Assembly: GCA_018881555.1 (NCBI GenBank)
Contig: JACAXG010000032.1
Location: forward strand, 2,802,837-2,866,836
Reading direction: 5' to 3'
Origin: Amblyornis subalaris
Lineage: Eukaryota; Chordata; Aves; Passeriformes; Ptilonorhynchidae
Length of the DNA stretch: 64,000 nucleotides
This document shows positions 50,399 to 62,100 of this stretch, piece by piece (position 1 is the stretch's first letter; the number at the start of each line of letters is the position of its first letter). The position numbers and the translations under genes were made by a program. Under the pieces are notes generated by a model that did no database searches, had not been told where the DNA came from, and saw only the letters and a list, made by a program, of their open reading frames with translations.

Positions 50399-50929
50399 TG
50401 CTTGTGCCAAGTACTTCTACTGCAGTAAATATTTCTAGAGCTGAAAATTTAAGACACACACATATATGCATATTCATGCATAAATTAACCATCTACAAAG
50501 GAAAAAATAACCAACTGAATCAAAAGGAGAAAATGTTCCTGACATGCAATATGCCACTTACTGAGAGGAAGAAGTGGTAAATCCGTCAAGGAAATGTATT
50601 TTTTTTCTTGAGGAAGCAGTGTCTCCTGTCCATTAAACAGAGATATTTGCTAGTTTACTTTCCTTGGCTGTATACCACACCCCACTCTTCAACATATCAT
50701 AAAGTGAAAGGAGCTGCTTTTGTCTTGGAGTAAAAGGATTGTCACGAGTTCTTCTTCAACCCTATTTTACTAAGACTTTACACTGTAGCTCTGTGTTACC
50801 ATTCTGAGCTNCACTCTCAATAGCCAGTATGTACTGATTCCCTTAATCAAGGAGTTGGAAATGTCTTCTGTCCCTGTAGGCTGAGAAATGGGAAGAAACA
50901 CCTGGAATTTCAGATTATTAATGTCCTAG
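50399..50929. other. Unique sequence between CR1 fragment and small frames
   Basis: A CA/TA-rich patch lies near 50455-50480. No gene recognised. Confidence 0.5.
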
Positions 50930-51238
50930 ATGTTGCAGCTGTGGAATGTAAAAAGTGATAATGACCTTGAGGAGGACTCTATTATGACGCTGTTTATGTA
51001 TTTAAGGTCTACTAGCTCTGTACGATACAATGTCACCTTACAGCCATATTCACACGCAATTATAGAGCCTATTTTGACAGTGGTTCATCTTTTGGCATTA
51101 TACCCACAGAATAATGAAGTACTTGATATACACAGAGAAGAGAGATACATATTTAGGCTACTCTGTAAAATGCAGTTGAAGTACCCTTCTGAATCAGCAT
51201 TGAGTANTGGATCACTACCTTATTTGACTGTTCACTGA
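50930..51238 (+). CDS. Open frame of 102 codons, unknown
   Basis: An ATG at 50930 opens a frame of 102 codons to a TGA at 51236-51238. The product begins MLQLWNVKSDNDLEEDSIMT, has a hydrophobic stretch IIEPILTVVHLLALYP in the middle and a basic end. Base 51207 is N. Three CpGs (gacgctg, gtacgat, cacgcaa) fall within 100 bases, locally enriched. No splice donor is evident inside or at the end. No promoter, family match or repeat origin was recognised. It may be a chance frame, a relic exon or a pseudogene. Confidence 0.2.
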   Translation: MLQLWNVKSDNDLEEDSIMTLFMYLRSTSSVRYNVTLQPYSHAIIEPILTVVHLLALYPQNNEVLDIHREERYIFRLLCKMQLKYPSESALSXGSLPYLTVH

Positions 51239-51338
51239 TTTTCACTGGAACAGTCCCAGATTTCTTGACACAACTAATCCAGCTGCCTCTGACTGCCACC
51301 AGGATTAAAACTGCAAGGAGCTCAATGCTCATCATCAT
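51153..51338 (-). CDS. Small frame with signal-peptide-like start
   Basis: On the minus strand three tandem ATG codons (51338-51330) directly follow a tttattttaag acceptor-like sequence. The frame reads MMMSIELLAVLILVAVRGSW, a plausible secretory signal peptide with a hydrophobic core and a small-residue turn, then ISCVKKSGTVPVKISEQSNK. It either continues to a stop at 51153 (62 codons) or leaves at a weak AAG|GTAGTG donor at 51219. The position of a signal peptide just after an acceptor is common in genes with a noncoding first exon. It is short and unsupported by any known family. It overlaps the opposite-strand frame 50930-51238. Confidence 0.2.
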   Translation of the reverse strand: MMMSIELLAVLILVAVRGSWISCVKKSGTVPVKISEQSNKVVIXYSMLIQKGTSTAFYRVA

Positions 51339-53528
51339 CTTAAAATAAAGACAAAGCTTTATACACTTTAGTTTAACCACATGTTTATTGTTAAAATTAT
51401 GGTTTTATTGCAAAAAGTCAGATTTCTATGTTAGCCATATCTGAGCATTAAAATCAGACCTATGTTTAAATCAAATTTAAATGGATGGAAATTGCCACAA
51501 GGCTCCAATGATTTGAGCTGATCCAAGCTTTCCTAGGAAAATTCAATATGAATCTTCAATAATTAACTTCCATGTTTCCTCATCTTGTAGTTTAATCTTT
51601 TGTGGCATGAGGTTGCAGACCTGATTTTAACACCCTTTCCATACAAATGCAGAATGTTAAAAAAGATGGCAGAAATACAAAATATTAACTAAAAGTTGCT
51701 GTAGAAGGGAGTATATAAGCAGTTTGGATATTTTTTTTTCTTTCAAACTAAGAATCACAGTGTGAATTACACTAAATGCCAAGAATAAAGTAACAGCTTA
51801 AAATGAACAGTTGAAATTAACAGGTGTTACAGCATATGCTAGATTTAACTGCCAAGTATTTCACACCTTCATTAAAACCTTTCATGTCAAATTTAAGGCA
51901 ATGTTAAAATAAAGACAAAAAGCATAGCTTAAAAATGAATACCTAATTGTTAAGTTTCACAATCAGGATATATGGTGGCAGAGAAATTCTCAGTTCACTT
52001 TGTGNAGGAATGTATTTTAACTGGGAAGTCAACCAGAGTATATCACATTTGATTTTAATTCAAGTGACTTTGTGTTTAACCTTTAGAAAGTGATGTAACT
52101 TACAAAGCGTTTCAGTAGGGGAGATATGGAGCAACAATGCATTCTTGTTTCATAGGGGTGCGAAAAAGGCAAAACACACCAAGAGCAGTGAGCTGCACAG
52201 ACTGAATGCTGAAACACCTGGAAACCTGTATCCCAGAAATCTGGCACTGCTTTTGCTATTAACAGCCACGGGTTCTCCANTGAATTTGCATGGTCTCAGG
52301 ACTTATTAGGATAATGCTGTGTTAAGTTGTCACAGTAAAGATATTTTTTTCTTCTGATCAAGTGGCCACGGCCGATTTGCTTTGCTGTGTTTTTCATTAT
52401 TGTATGGTAGAATCATATTTTCATAATGTGACCAACATGTAGTTTTCTGTGCAAAACAAGGTACTTCTGACTCTAATAATGTAATACAGAGGACTGCAGG
52501 CCTGGTATGATAGCAGAGACTTTGAGTAATGGATAACGTACCAGAGTAATTGCACAGGGCTTGGCACTAGAAATCCCACTTCTATAAACAACACACAAAT
52601 TGTCATTTAAAGAAATGCAGACCTGGAGGTGTACCATGTTGGTCTTAGGAGCAAAAAAGAGATAAAAGACAAATAATATACAGAAAAGCCACCACGCATA
52701 ATAAATTCAGTTGTAACATGGAATTACAGACCAATGAAGAAAAACCAATGTGTACAAGAGTTTTAGTAAACATGTAAAAATAACAGCAAGTGGATCCTGG
52801 TTACAGAATTAAAAATCAAGCAGGGAATGGAAGGGTGATCATAATACCAGGAAAAGTGGCAGAAACTGAGAAGTGTGTGCATAACAATATTAACGTCATT
52901 ATTACTATTGAGACTTTTTCATCACAAAATTATTCTTTCTTTTTATATAATAATTAGGTCTGAGTTAAGACTCATTCTTAGATGAGGCCATTAAGATCTC
53001 ATTCATACAATCAATGATTACTTGGTTTTATGAATAAGGAGTGTTTCCTCTTTGCCCACAGAAACCATTTTGGTCATAACAAACTCCAAGCAGGAATGTA
53101 GCATCAGCTCACTGAGACTTGTGCTGTTTCCCTATCCGTAGCAAAACCTATTTGAAAATTCCATGAGTTTTGTTCCTGGTGAAATCATCACCAATGAATT
53201 TTTAAGTAAGCATTCCCTATACAGAAATATTCGCCCACAAGTTTTTATTTGTTTGGGGGATTTTGTTTGCTTTCAGAAAACTGTGTTGTTAAAAATGTCT
53301 AAATCAATGGGCAGTGCATGCCTATATTATTTATGTCCTTTTATCTGCAGCTTGGAATCACAGTAAAAATATGTTACAGGCTGATTCTCTGGGTCACTGA
53401 GCCTGGAGTTATTTTTATTCTGAGATTATTATTCTGAGAGAGAAATGTAAACTTTGTATTATATCATACAAACATAGCTTTTATNTTTTTTCTTGGAAAA
53501 ATGTGTAACTGGGAATATTATCATTTAT

Positions 53529-53558
53529 TCTTCTATGGGTCCAATAACCCATAGAAGA
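53529..53558. repeat. Perfect 12-bp hairpin, 6-base loop
   Basis: Arms tcttctatgggt (53529-53540) and acccatagaaga (53547-53558) are fully complementary around ccaata. No T tract or gene end is associated with it. Confidence 0.9.
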
Positions 53559-54952
53559 TCAAAGTTGTATTGATGGAGGTATTGTATGAATATATAACAA
53601 AAACATGGCCCCTAAAAGATTATAACCTTAATTCAGGTAAAGAGACAGGACTTGGCTTCTCAATACAAATGCCATGGGCACATTGTACACGTGAGAATTC
53701 CATGAGTGTGGGAGAATGAATCACCAGTGAATGCTGATTGCTTAATCAGACCAAATATTTTAGAATTTCAGAATCACAGTATTCTTTTAAAATATGAAGT
53801 AATAAATATATATTTGAAGTATGATTTCCTTGTCAGAAACCTTTAGAGGAAATATTTGAATTTAGCACATAACTAAAGAAAATGGTACCATTTGTTGTAC
53901 TAATTTCTTTCTGGCATATGCAGCTATGCCAAAGGACAATTCAGGAATACAAAATCAGGCATCTTCCAAAAAACAGTTAATTCAGGGAGTTTTTATTCCC
54001 ATTCTGGAAGTTGCTCTAGAACTCAATTCCTCTGATAGCTTTATGAATGCATTATGATAATGCAATTCTAAAATATTTATTTTAGCTAATAGCTATTTCC
54101 TTTAGGTGAACACAAGTGGTGCTGAAGAGTGCTATAAAGAAGAGACTGGGAAAGGAATCAGAAAAAAGTATGTTAATCATTTTGGATTTTGAAAGAAAGC
54201 AAAGTAATATTTTTTTTTCAGATGGATATTTCTAAAATACATTGTCCTCAGCCAATGATGAAATGCGAGGGGAATGCTTAGATACGTAGCCAAGCGTGAA
54301 TACATCTCTCTACTGCTAATAGAGTAGCTTATTATTTTTTAACTTCTGATGAAATCATAACATTGTAAGTAAAGATGATTGAGCAGATTTTTCCACTTTT
54401 CTCATCTTTCTGTTTGACTGCTGTTTTAAAATAAGCATAGATTATGACACACTCTTTGTATTCTGAGGTGGGGTTTGTCCTCCTTTACCCTTCCATTCCC
54501 TGATTTCCCTAAGCTTTGAACTGGACAGCAATTTCAGCTGGTGGAGCAAATCAACATCTGAATAAAATCCAACAAAAATANAGATGCAGAGCTGGAGGTA
54601 TTTCTTGCATTAGTAGGTTGCTGAGTGCATTCTTTTTCTTGAAAAATTATCATTTTCTGAGGTTGAAAATGCTTTCCATTTATCATTTTTCTATTTTTAA
54701 TGAAGAGGTAAACAAAAAGTAGTGATTTTCCCATCNATTGCTTTCATCCATTAACTTCACTGCTTTTCTTCTCTTTTTTATTCCATTTTTTCAACTTGGA
54801 AATAAAAGAATATTAAAGAATAAAAAGCTGGAATACCTAAAAACTGAATAACAATTATTAAAAATAAAACATGTACATATATTTAAACATATAGAATATT
54901 TTACATCTTTTCTATTCCCTTTTTTTCCCCAGAGGCTTTTTGAAATCACATG

Positions 54953-54984
54953 GTAGTCTACTTAGTCTTCAAGTAGTCTACTTA
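54953..54984. repeat. 12-base direct repeat, period 20
   Basis: gtagtctactta occurs at 54953-54964 and 54973-54984. The second copy overlaps a good minus-strand splice donor. Confidence 0.85.
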
Positions 54985-56080
54985 CCTGCAAGATTAAAAC
55001 AAAAAAGAATTAGCAAGAAGATGCTCAAAGTATCACTGATAAGACAGATTTTTAAAATTTTCATTCAATGTCCTGAATCTTCAACCACTGANTGAGAGTC
55101 TTTGTTGAACTATGGTTGCATAATAACCTAGCTAAGTCAAATTATTTGTCTCTGCCTGTTTGATACCAGATAAGACATCATCAACCACCACATCACATCA
55201 ACTACTCAATACATAGTACTCAACTTGTACAAGAGCACACAGTGCCAGAGAGTCCCATCCATAGAGAAGGCTCTTGACAGTCAGGTTTACAAGCATTTGT
55301 ACTTTTGGAGGTTTGAATTATCATTGCTCATTTAGCACATGTGACTAAATAAGCTTAATTTCACCCTTATACCTATATCTTGTTTATTGTCAGCATTAGA
55401 TTTGCAATGAAATTATTAGTGAAGGAAAGACTCATCTCCACNTTCTCCTGTTAGCTTTTTCAAGAGAGAATATCAGAGCTGTGGAGAAAGACAAGCCTGA
55501 CAAGTTTGATAGACTTCAAAATGGGAGTCTGCACGGATGAAGATATAAAAATGCAGACTGGAGCCTTCTGCTAAAATCTGAACAGTCTGGTTTCTTGCTC
55601 TTTAAAACAGAACTTGGACAGAAGAGTTGACCACAATAAAACAGAACTTCAGTGCTTTACTGTCAATCTAAATTCATCATATGGAACCTATCATTCAAAT
55701 CATATTCCTGAGAGAAACTAAACCAGAGCAGAAGGATTCCACATTTTCTAACAAACTCTATTGAGTGTAATTCTGCATTTTAATTATATTTTTAAATTAT
55801 TTTGAATGTGGCTTCTAAAAAAAAAAATAAAAGAAAGATCATTATAAANTTTTTTTAAAAAAGGTTCATGTGTTCTAGCAGCATGGTTTGACTTGAAATT
55901 ATCCTGGACAATCACAAAATATATTTCCCTCTGAATGGAAAACACACAGGACAAGCATCCTGTTACAAAAATGAGTCATAGGCTACTCACAGCTGGATAG
56001 CTTGATGCTGCCAAATATTTTTTAGGATAATTAAATTCTAGTTAGAGATGGAAACATCACAATTTTTTAACCCAGCTTTT

Positions 56081-56195
56081 GTATATAAATTACATCTTTT
56101 CCAAAATATCAGCATTTTCTATTTTGAGCTAGGATGAGTAACCCCTGTTTAGCACAGCAAGGAGACCTTGTGCTGTCAAGAGCCAAAACATGCTT
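56081..56195 (+). repeat. Diverged repeat, copy A (paired with 59.03 kb)
   Basis: This segment aligns along most of its length with 59032-59145 in the same orientation, starting from gtatataaatta versus gtgtataaatta. Shared blocks include 'gcattttctattt', 'gagct', 'taaccc', 'gcacagca' versus 'gcgcagca', and 'gtgctgtcaagag' versus 'atgctgtcacaag'. By eye about two thirds of bases match, with a few small gaps. It may be an unrecognised dispersed repeat or an old local duplication. A 65-codon frame at 56134-56331 runs through and beyond it. Confidence 0.5.
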
Positions 56196-56460
56196 AGTTC
56201 AGGAAGAAGCCTTCACCATAAAGCCCCCAAAGAGCACTGGTATTTCTGAAAGGACCAGCATTTCACAGCCCAATGATTTAATCTTGGTCCTTTTGAGATA
56301 CCTGAAAGAATTTCTCTTTTTTTCAGAGTAACTCTTAAATCAGCTCAGTGAACTTTCTGAGTGGTGCCTGAGTTCCCCTAGGCTGGGGGTCAATGAAAAG
56401 AGGTCCCCACGTGCAGCTGCTAATTTATTCAACTGAAGGTCCCAGAAAGGGAGCACCTGT
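56196..56460. other. Short unique interval before LTR
   Basis: No element recognised. It ends with the 5-base sequence cctgt that may be the left target duplicate of the LTR. Confidence 0.4.
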
Positions 56461-57049
56461 TGTGCTGGGTTTGACTGGGCTTGTGGTAATTTTCTTCATG
56501 GTAGCTTTTATGGGGGGTATGGTTTGGATTCGTGCTGAAAAAAGTGTTCATAACACAGGGATGTTTTAATCATTACTGAGCAGTGTTTANGCAGCATCAA
56601 GGTCTTTTATGTTCCTCACTTTACTCCACCAGGAGGAGGCTGGGGGGAGCACNAATAGGTGGGAGAGGACACAGCCTGACCCCAATTGACTCAATCGATA
56701 TTCCAGACCCTATGACATCATGGAGCACATAGAGCTCAGGGCAGAAGAAGGAGAGAGAGGGGACAGTCGAAATGATGGGGTCTGTCTTTCCAAGTCACCA
56801 CTACCTGTGTTGGAGCTCAGCTTTTTTAAGGATGGCTGAACACCTGTCTGCCCATGGGAAATGGTGAAAGAATTCCTTGCTTTATTTTCCTTGCCGTGTG
56901 TGGCTTTTGCTTTGCCTATTAAATCATCTTTATTTCAACCCATGGGTTTTCTCACTTCTGCTCTTCTGATTCTCTCCCNCATTGCAGCAGCAGGATGTGA
57001 GCGGGTGGCCATGTGGGGCTGAGTTGCCAGCTGGGGTTTAACCATAACA
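56461..57049 (+). mobile_element. Avian endogenous retrovirus solo LTR, second copy
   Basis: A 589-base LTR beginning tgtgctgggtttgac and ending ggtttaaccataaca with TG...CA termini. It matches the 36070-36659 LTR along its length and in the same orientation ('gtttggattcgtgctga', 'ggaggctggggggagc', 'ggatggctgaacacctgtc', 'attccttgctttatttt', 'ttgcctattaaatcatc' with ATTAAA). Target duplicates are imperfect: cctgt (56456-56460) and cctcc (57050-57054), 3 of 5. No internal genes, so it is a solo LTR. Two Ns are internal at 56590 and 56653, and one lies near 56979. Confidence 0.93.
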
Positions 57050-57334
57050 CCTCCTAAGTGACAAAGGGATCCCAAAAATCACAGAATTGTGACATATTTG
57101 GTTGGTTCAATTTTTAATACATAGTAGAGGAAAATAGTCAACTGTCCATGAAAAGTGGATATCTATCTTAGTATTCAAACAGCAGCCTGGGGAGTTTTGA
57201 ATCCAGCAAGGGCCATTTATGCAACTTGTAGAAATTTAGAGTGAAATAACCTATTTTCTCTTCCTATATTTATATTCCAGAAAGCCTCTGTTTCATTATT
57301 TGAGGCTTGCTGTGCTAAGTCCTTGTCCAGCCTC

Positions 57335-57475
57335 TATAAAGAGGTTGGTGGTTCCATGCAGCACAGACAGCTCAGTCCCAGCTACTCTCCAATGCGGGTG
57401 CAGAGCTCGCAATTAGCCGTGTGTAGTGTACACCGCCATCAGGAATTATCCTGGACTTGCAGAGGCAAAGAGACC
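57335..57475 (+). promoter_or_regulatory. TATA box with CpG-enriched downstream patch
   Basis: CTCTATAAAGAGG (TATA core 57335-57341) is followed by about 135 bases with four or more CpGs in an otherwise CpG-depleted window. This is what a small TATA promoter or conserved regulatory element might look like. There is no open frame or donor close downstream on the plus strand to confirm a transcript. Confidence 0.18.
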
Positions 57476-58580
57476 ACTGCAAAAAATCCATGACTTCCTC
57501 TAAGCAACTTATGAAAACCACTTACCATGACTGCTGAGGTCTCACAGCCCTAAGATACACACACATATGTTGGGGGAGGGAGGGGCTGGAATCCTGTGCC
57601 AAGACAAGCAACAGGGCCTCACAGCTTAAAAGCAAATATTAAGACCCCATTTAAAGCATCTTTTTCATTCTCTGACTTTTTTGGAAATAACTGACTCAAT
57701 TCCAGTGGAAAGGTCACATGCTGGCTACCTGCAAACTTCGCTTTTTAAAATATGTTAATATTGGTCCAATTTGTTNCTGTAAACATGTGTTCTTGCTAAT
57801 TTGTCCTCTCAGGGACTGAGATGATGACAAAGGAAGCAATCCTGGAAAGACTAGCATCCCTGTACCTGCTTCCAAATCCACAAGTGTTGCAATAAGCAAT
57901 TGAGATGGCAGTTCATGTGCCTGGAATCCTTTACAGCTCCTGCCTGCAGAAGCACAGCTTGACCAGAAATAGCCCAGTGAGTATGGAAAGAAATGAGTTC
58001 ATCTTCACATCTTGTGCTTTAAGCTTTGTCTTGGGGCTCGTAGCAATTTCGCTGCTGTAGATTACATGGCTGGGTACCTTTGGGATCCCTTCCCAATTTA
58101 AAAAGGCCAAGGGAGAAGCACATAAAAAATGAACTCTTCCTGGCATCTGATTCAACACATTGTTTAGTCACATGTTCCTCCATCTCTCTACAACAAAGAA
58201 GCAGAGAAATATACAGTTCAGTAGCATCTGTGAATATTTTTGCCATTGGCTGGAATTTTCCTGTTTCCTGCAGTGAAGAACTGATGGATGGTTTTGCCTG
58301 TCCACCAGCTCCATCAGAAAATGCNTTAGAAATCTACTTACTTCTATAAGAAATATACTCACTGTGCTATGACTTTATTTTAATTTATTGTCATTCTCTT
58401 TCTGGTTTTCATGTATGATACATCAGCACTTTTATGTCTACTGATCACATCATTAATGCCTAGTGATTGGTATTTTCACAGTCAAATACTTCAATGAAAG
58501 ATCCCACTGTGGACATGGAAGGCCTTGAGCTGCAGATCATTGCCCGTGTTAGATATCAGGTGGGGGATATTTCATATTGT

Positions 58581-58600
58581 ACATGTACATATGTACATGT
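58581..58600. repeat. 20-bp perfect palindrome
   Basis: acatgtacatatgtacatgt equals its own reverse complement. It sits in a CA/TG-rich patch and probably derives from a TA/CA simple repeat. Confidence 0.95.
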
Positions 58601-59031
58601 GTGTCTGTGAATGTAAATCATATTTACACACATTCAGTATTCTCTCTGTTGGAGACAGGATACAGGATTATAAAAGCTTATCCTGGATTGGTTTGACTGG
58701 CTAAAACATTTTTTATTCATTTGTAGAAAAAAACCCCAATAAAAATATCAAATTATTGCTTTTCAACTCCTGTTTTTTACTTATGCACTGTCAATTTTTG
58801 CTGCTCGCCCTTGTGCAAAGGACAAAGTAGTGCCTTCTATAAGAAAGGCATCCTCATAGAAAGAGTTTCATCACTGATAAATTCTTCACAGATGAACCCA
58901 AGTTGTGTGGTTTTCTATTGCCCTTCTGAAAAATGAAAGATGAAGAAAAAAAATGTCATTATACACTACATCTCTTAGGCAAAAGAAAAGCAGAGCTGTG
59001 GGGTTTTTTTCCTGTTTCTCCAGCAGATTCT

Positions 59032-59145
59032 GTGTATAAATTATACATTTTCTTAAATAGCTGCATTTTCTATTTCAGGTTTGAGCTGATAACCCATGTT
59101 TTTGCGCAGCAGGAAATCCTCATGCTGTCACAAGTGGCAGTGACA
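59032..59145 (+). repeat. Diverged repeat, copy B (paired with 56.08 kb)
   Basis: Same-orientation partner of 56081-56195, about 2.95 kb downstream, with the LTR at 56461-57049 lying between the copies. It contains an acceptor-like tttctatttcag at 59078 where copy A has tttctattttgag, so the splice-like motif is not shared. Confidence 0.5.
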
Positions 59146-62100
59146 CAGCCTCACATTTCACTTCCCGTCATCCCAAGGAGCCCTTTGCTATTATGCCATT
59201 AGAGAAAATGTGGAGCTTTGAATTGGAACACCACACACATCAGTGATGCACAACAACCTCTCTGGCCCATGAACTACCACGTACAATGGACCTGCTCACC
59301 AGCACCAGCCCATGTCAAGAGGAGATATCAATTCCGCAGAGGACAGTGTCAAGCTGTAACACCTTTCCCAGTTAAGGAGCTGAAGGATTTCTGTGCTTCT
59401 CCTCTGACAAGACAGAAATCCGTGTGTCAAGATTGCAAGAATCACGTCTATGCAATGTAAATACCCTTAGAAATCAAAGTAAATACCCAAACAAATTTGG
59501 CTGCAGGATTCAGGGTGGCATTGCATGTGTTCTGGGAATCGTTTTCATTTTGGAGCACAGGAACTCGGGGGCAAAGGTGCTGTCGTGACTTTCTCGCTGC
59601 AGAGCTCAGAATGGCTGCATACTCCGTGGGAATGGGGATGCAGAAATGTGGCCACTAAGTCTTATAGCAAATGATCAGTATTAAAATCTTTTGAATCTTT
59701 TATGAAAAACACAGAAGACAAGCAGATAAAGTATTTGTTATGTAAAGTGTTCAAGGAGACTTTCATTTTAGCAGCATTCATTATTCCCCTTTCTTTTAGC
59801 TGCAGAGCATTTTTATGGGGAAAATTCCCCGGTTGATAGTGTCTTTTTATGCAGTATTAAGATGATATTAACTCCCCCTTTGGGAGAGAATAATAAAGTA
59901 AAAAGCAGCTGAGATGGCTGGAGCTGTACTTGTCTCTTTTATTGGAATCTGGGCCTGCTCCCTCGAAAATAAAACAGGACAAGCACATATGCAAAGAGAG
60001 TGTGGAAAATAGCCAAAAAAGAAAAAAAAAGCTTCTATTTGTACTGTTGACTCTGATTTGTAACCTTGCTGCCGGAGAAAGACAAGCANAGCACATAGTC
60101 TTATCAGCCACTCCAAGAACCTGGCAAGCTTGAACTGATGTCAAGCTGTTTAAGACATTACTATTAGCTGCCTTGCTGGTCACAGGGTTAGCAACAATAA
60201 AAACAACAACGAAAAACCAACAGGAAAATTAAGAAAATGTAATATAAATAAATAAATAAATAAATAGGTTTGGCCAAGCTAAGCCAGATTCTAATTAAAC
60301 AGATAAAGGTGGGAAGGGAGGGTTAAAGACAAGGAAGGAAAAGGCTAAGAGTTAGACCAAGGGCACAAGACTCTTGCTGTAACCAGCCTTCAGGACCAAA
60401 GCTGGTGCCAGAAATGGTGCTGTTGCACTCTTCCCCTGTGTCTCTTGTCCATTCTGCTTCTCTGCTTCTCTGATTTCTCAGGATCAGAAGCATACAAATA
60501 TAAAAGCGTAACCACAAAATCCTAAAATATGGTAAGCCTGGCAGCTGAAATGAAAACTGTTTTTTGCTTTCTGTTGTATTGTCTTCCCAGCAGTACTGTC
60601 AAACTATCCCTGCCAAGCATGGCTACTGGCATAATATCCCATCTTCGCATCTTTCTATTCATCTGTTAAAGCTGTTTTTTTACACGCCACTGTTGCTCCA
60701 TTGCTTTCTCATCTTTGTTCTTCTAATTTACCAGAAAATTGGAATCATCATCCAAGCTATCGGGAGGCCTCCTTGTTTGGACTGATTTTGCTATTTACAT
60801 GTAACATTTATTTACTTTTGGAAACAATGTTTCATAACATGTTTTGTTGGTCTTTTACTGTCTTGAATGATGGAGACCATAGATTTCTTTGCCGCAGCTT
60901 GAGTGAAATAAAAAATTCCAACATGCTGCCCATGCAGTCCTGGTACAGGACTTCCCAGATGAGGAAAACTGGAGCATTGTATGCATCTTCTGAAGGACTC
61001 CTGCAGTGGTATGGGAAGAAACTTACAATCCACTTCACGGTTATCTCATCTACAAGAAGCCCCCAAACAAAATAAGATCTCTGGACTTGATCCACACCTG
61101 TTTGAATTGTGCAAGGTCTGCCAGGACCTCTCTGCAAGCCATTTAGGTTGACCTCTCTGTTTGTTTTTGCACATCCTGAGCACATCAAGCATGCAGGAAT
61201 GGAGAGGGTAGAACATCCTTGGGTGGTAGCTGAGCATGGCCTGAGGTCTTTGTGAATCTCAGTCCAGCTCTGAGAAGCAAATGTTTATTTACATTAGAGA
61301 ACNGGAAGTTATTTTACATTCAACACCAGAAGAGTGGTTCTGCATGTTACAGCAAGTCTGGGTTTTTCACTTATTGCCCATATCTTTATTATTTACCCCC
61401 TCCTATTCTTCCACTGCTCCTGCCACAATCCATTTGTGTCCAATCTCTTGGGAAAAAAATTAATTTTCTTCTAAATCTGGGTCAGGGTAATAGTTTAGCT
61501 GAGGAAGGGACCCCACATGAGGTGAGTACAAGTCCAAGACATGGCAGTAAGCTCTGGCCCCGGGTTCAGATAAGTCAGAGAAAAGTCAAAAGATAAAGAA
61601 AAGCATTGGCAGTGTGCTTTTCATCAGCCTTGAGGGTATCTGGCTGGGGTAGCTGTCTGCTTCCCCTTGTGCAACAGTGTCTACAAAAGGGGATTACCAC
61701 GGGGTCTATGTCTCCTGGTTCATGTCAGCCTTTAGCAGAGCTGAGTTTGATTTCCATCCCTGGAGAACATGCTTCTGAGGGAAGGGAAGCATGGAGAACA
61801 GACACAAAGCCCATGAAGCTCTAGACTCTGTTCTGTACAGTGCTAACAAACCCTNCAATGTCAGAACAAACAAACAAGCAAGCAAAAATCCATAAACAAA
61901 CCTCAAAGAACCAGTTTTATACTACATTGGACACATAAATCACAGAGAAGTGTTTAGACAGTCTTATGCATAGCACCACTCAATGAGATCCAGATTAGGT
62001 TAATATATTGCATTTATGCACTGTGCCTCTGAGGTGCCACTGTCTACTGACCTTGGAGGCAGGCTTAGGCAGTTCAGATGCTTTTTGGGAGATACTTAGC

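Larger units (their letters stand above)
51339..56080. other. Unique AT-rich sequence, no gene recognised
   Basis: About 4.7 kb. A TATA-like gtatataagcag lies at about 51713-51724. A 12-bp hairpin lies at 53529-53558. A duplicated 12-mer runs into a good minus-strand donor (TTGCAG|GTAAGTAG) at 54986/54985, but no matching acceptor or open frame was found. Confidence 0.5.
57050..59031. other. Unique sequence with one CpG-richer promoter-like spot
   Basis: TATAAAG lies at 57335-57341, followed by a stretch to about 57475 with several CpGs (atgcggg, gctcgc, gccgtg, accgcc), unusual in this window. A minus-strand ATG|GTAAGTGG donor at 57525/57524 sits near an acceptor-like site 24 bases away. 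A 20-base perfect palindrome lies at 58581-58600. No gene was recognised. Confidence 0.45.

Noticed and set aside
43648..57049. A full-length provirus or LINE with intact genes
   Set aside because: All elements found are solo LTRs or truncated CR1 copies with broken frames.
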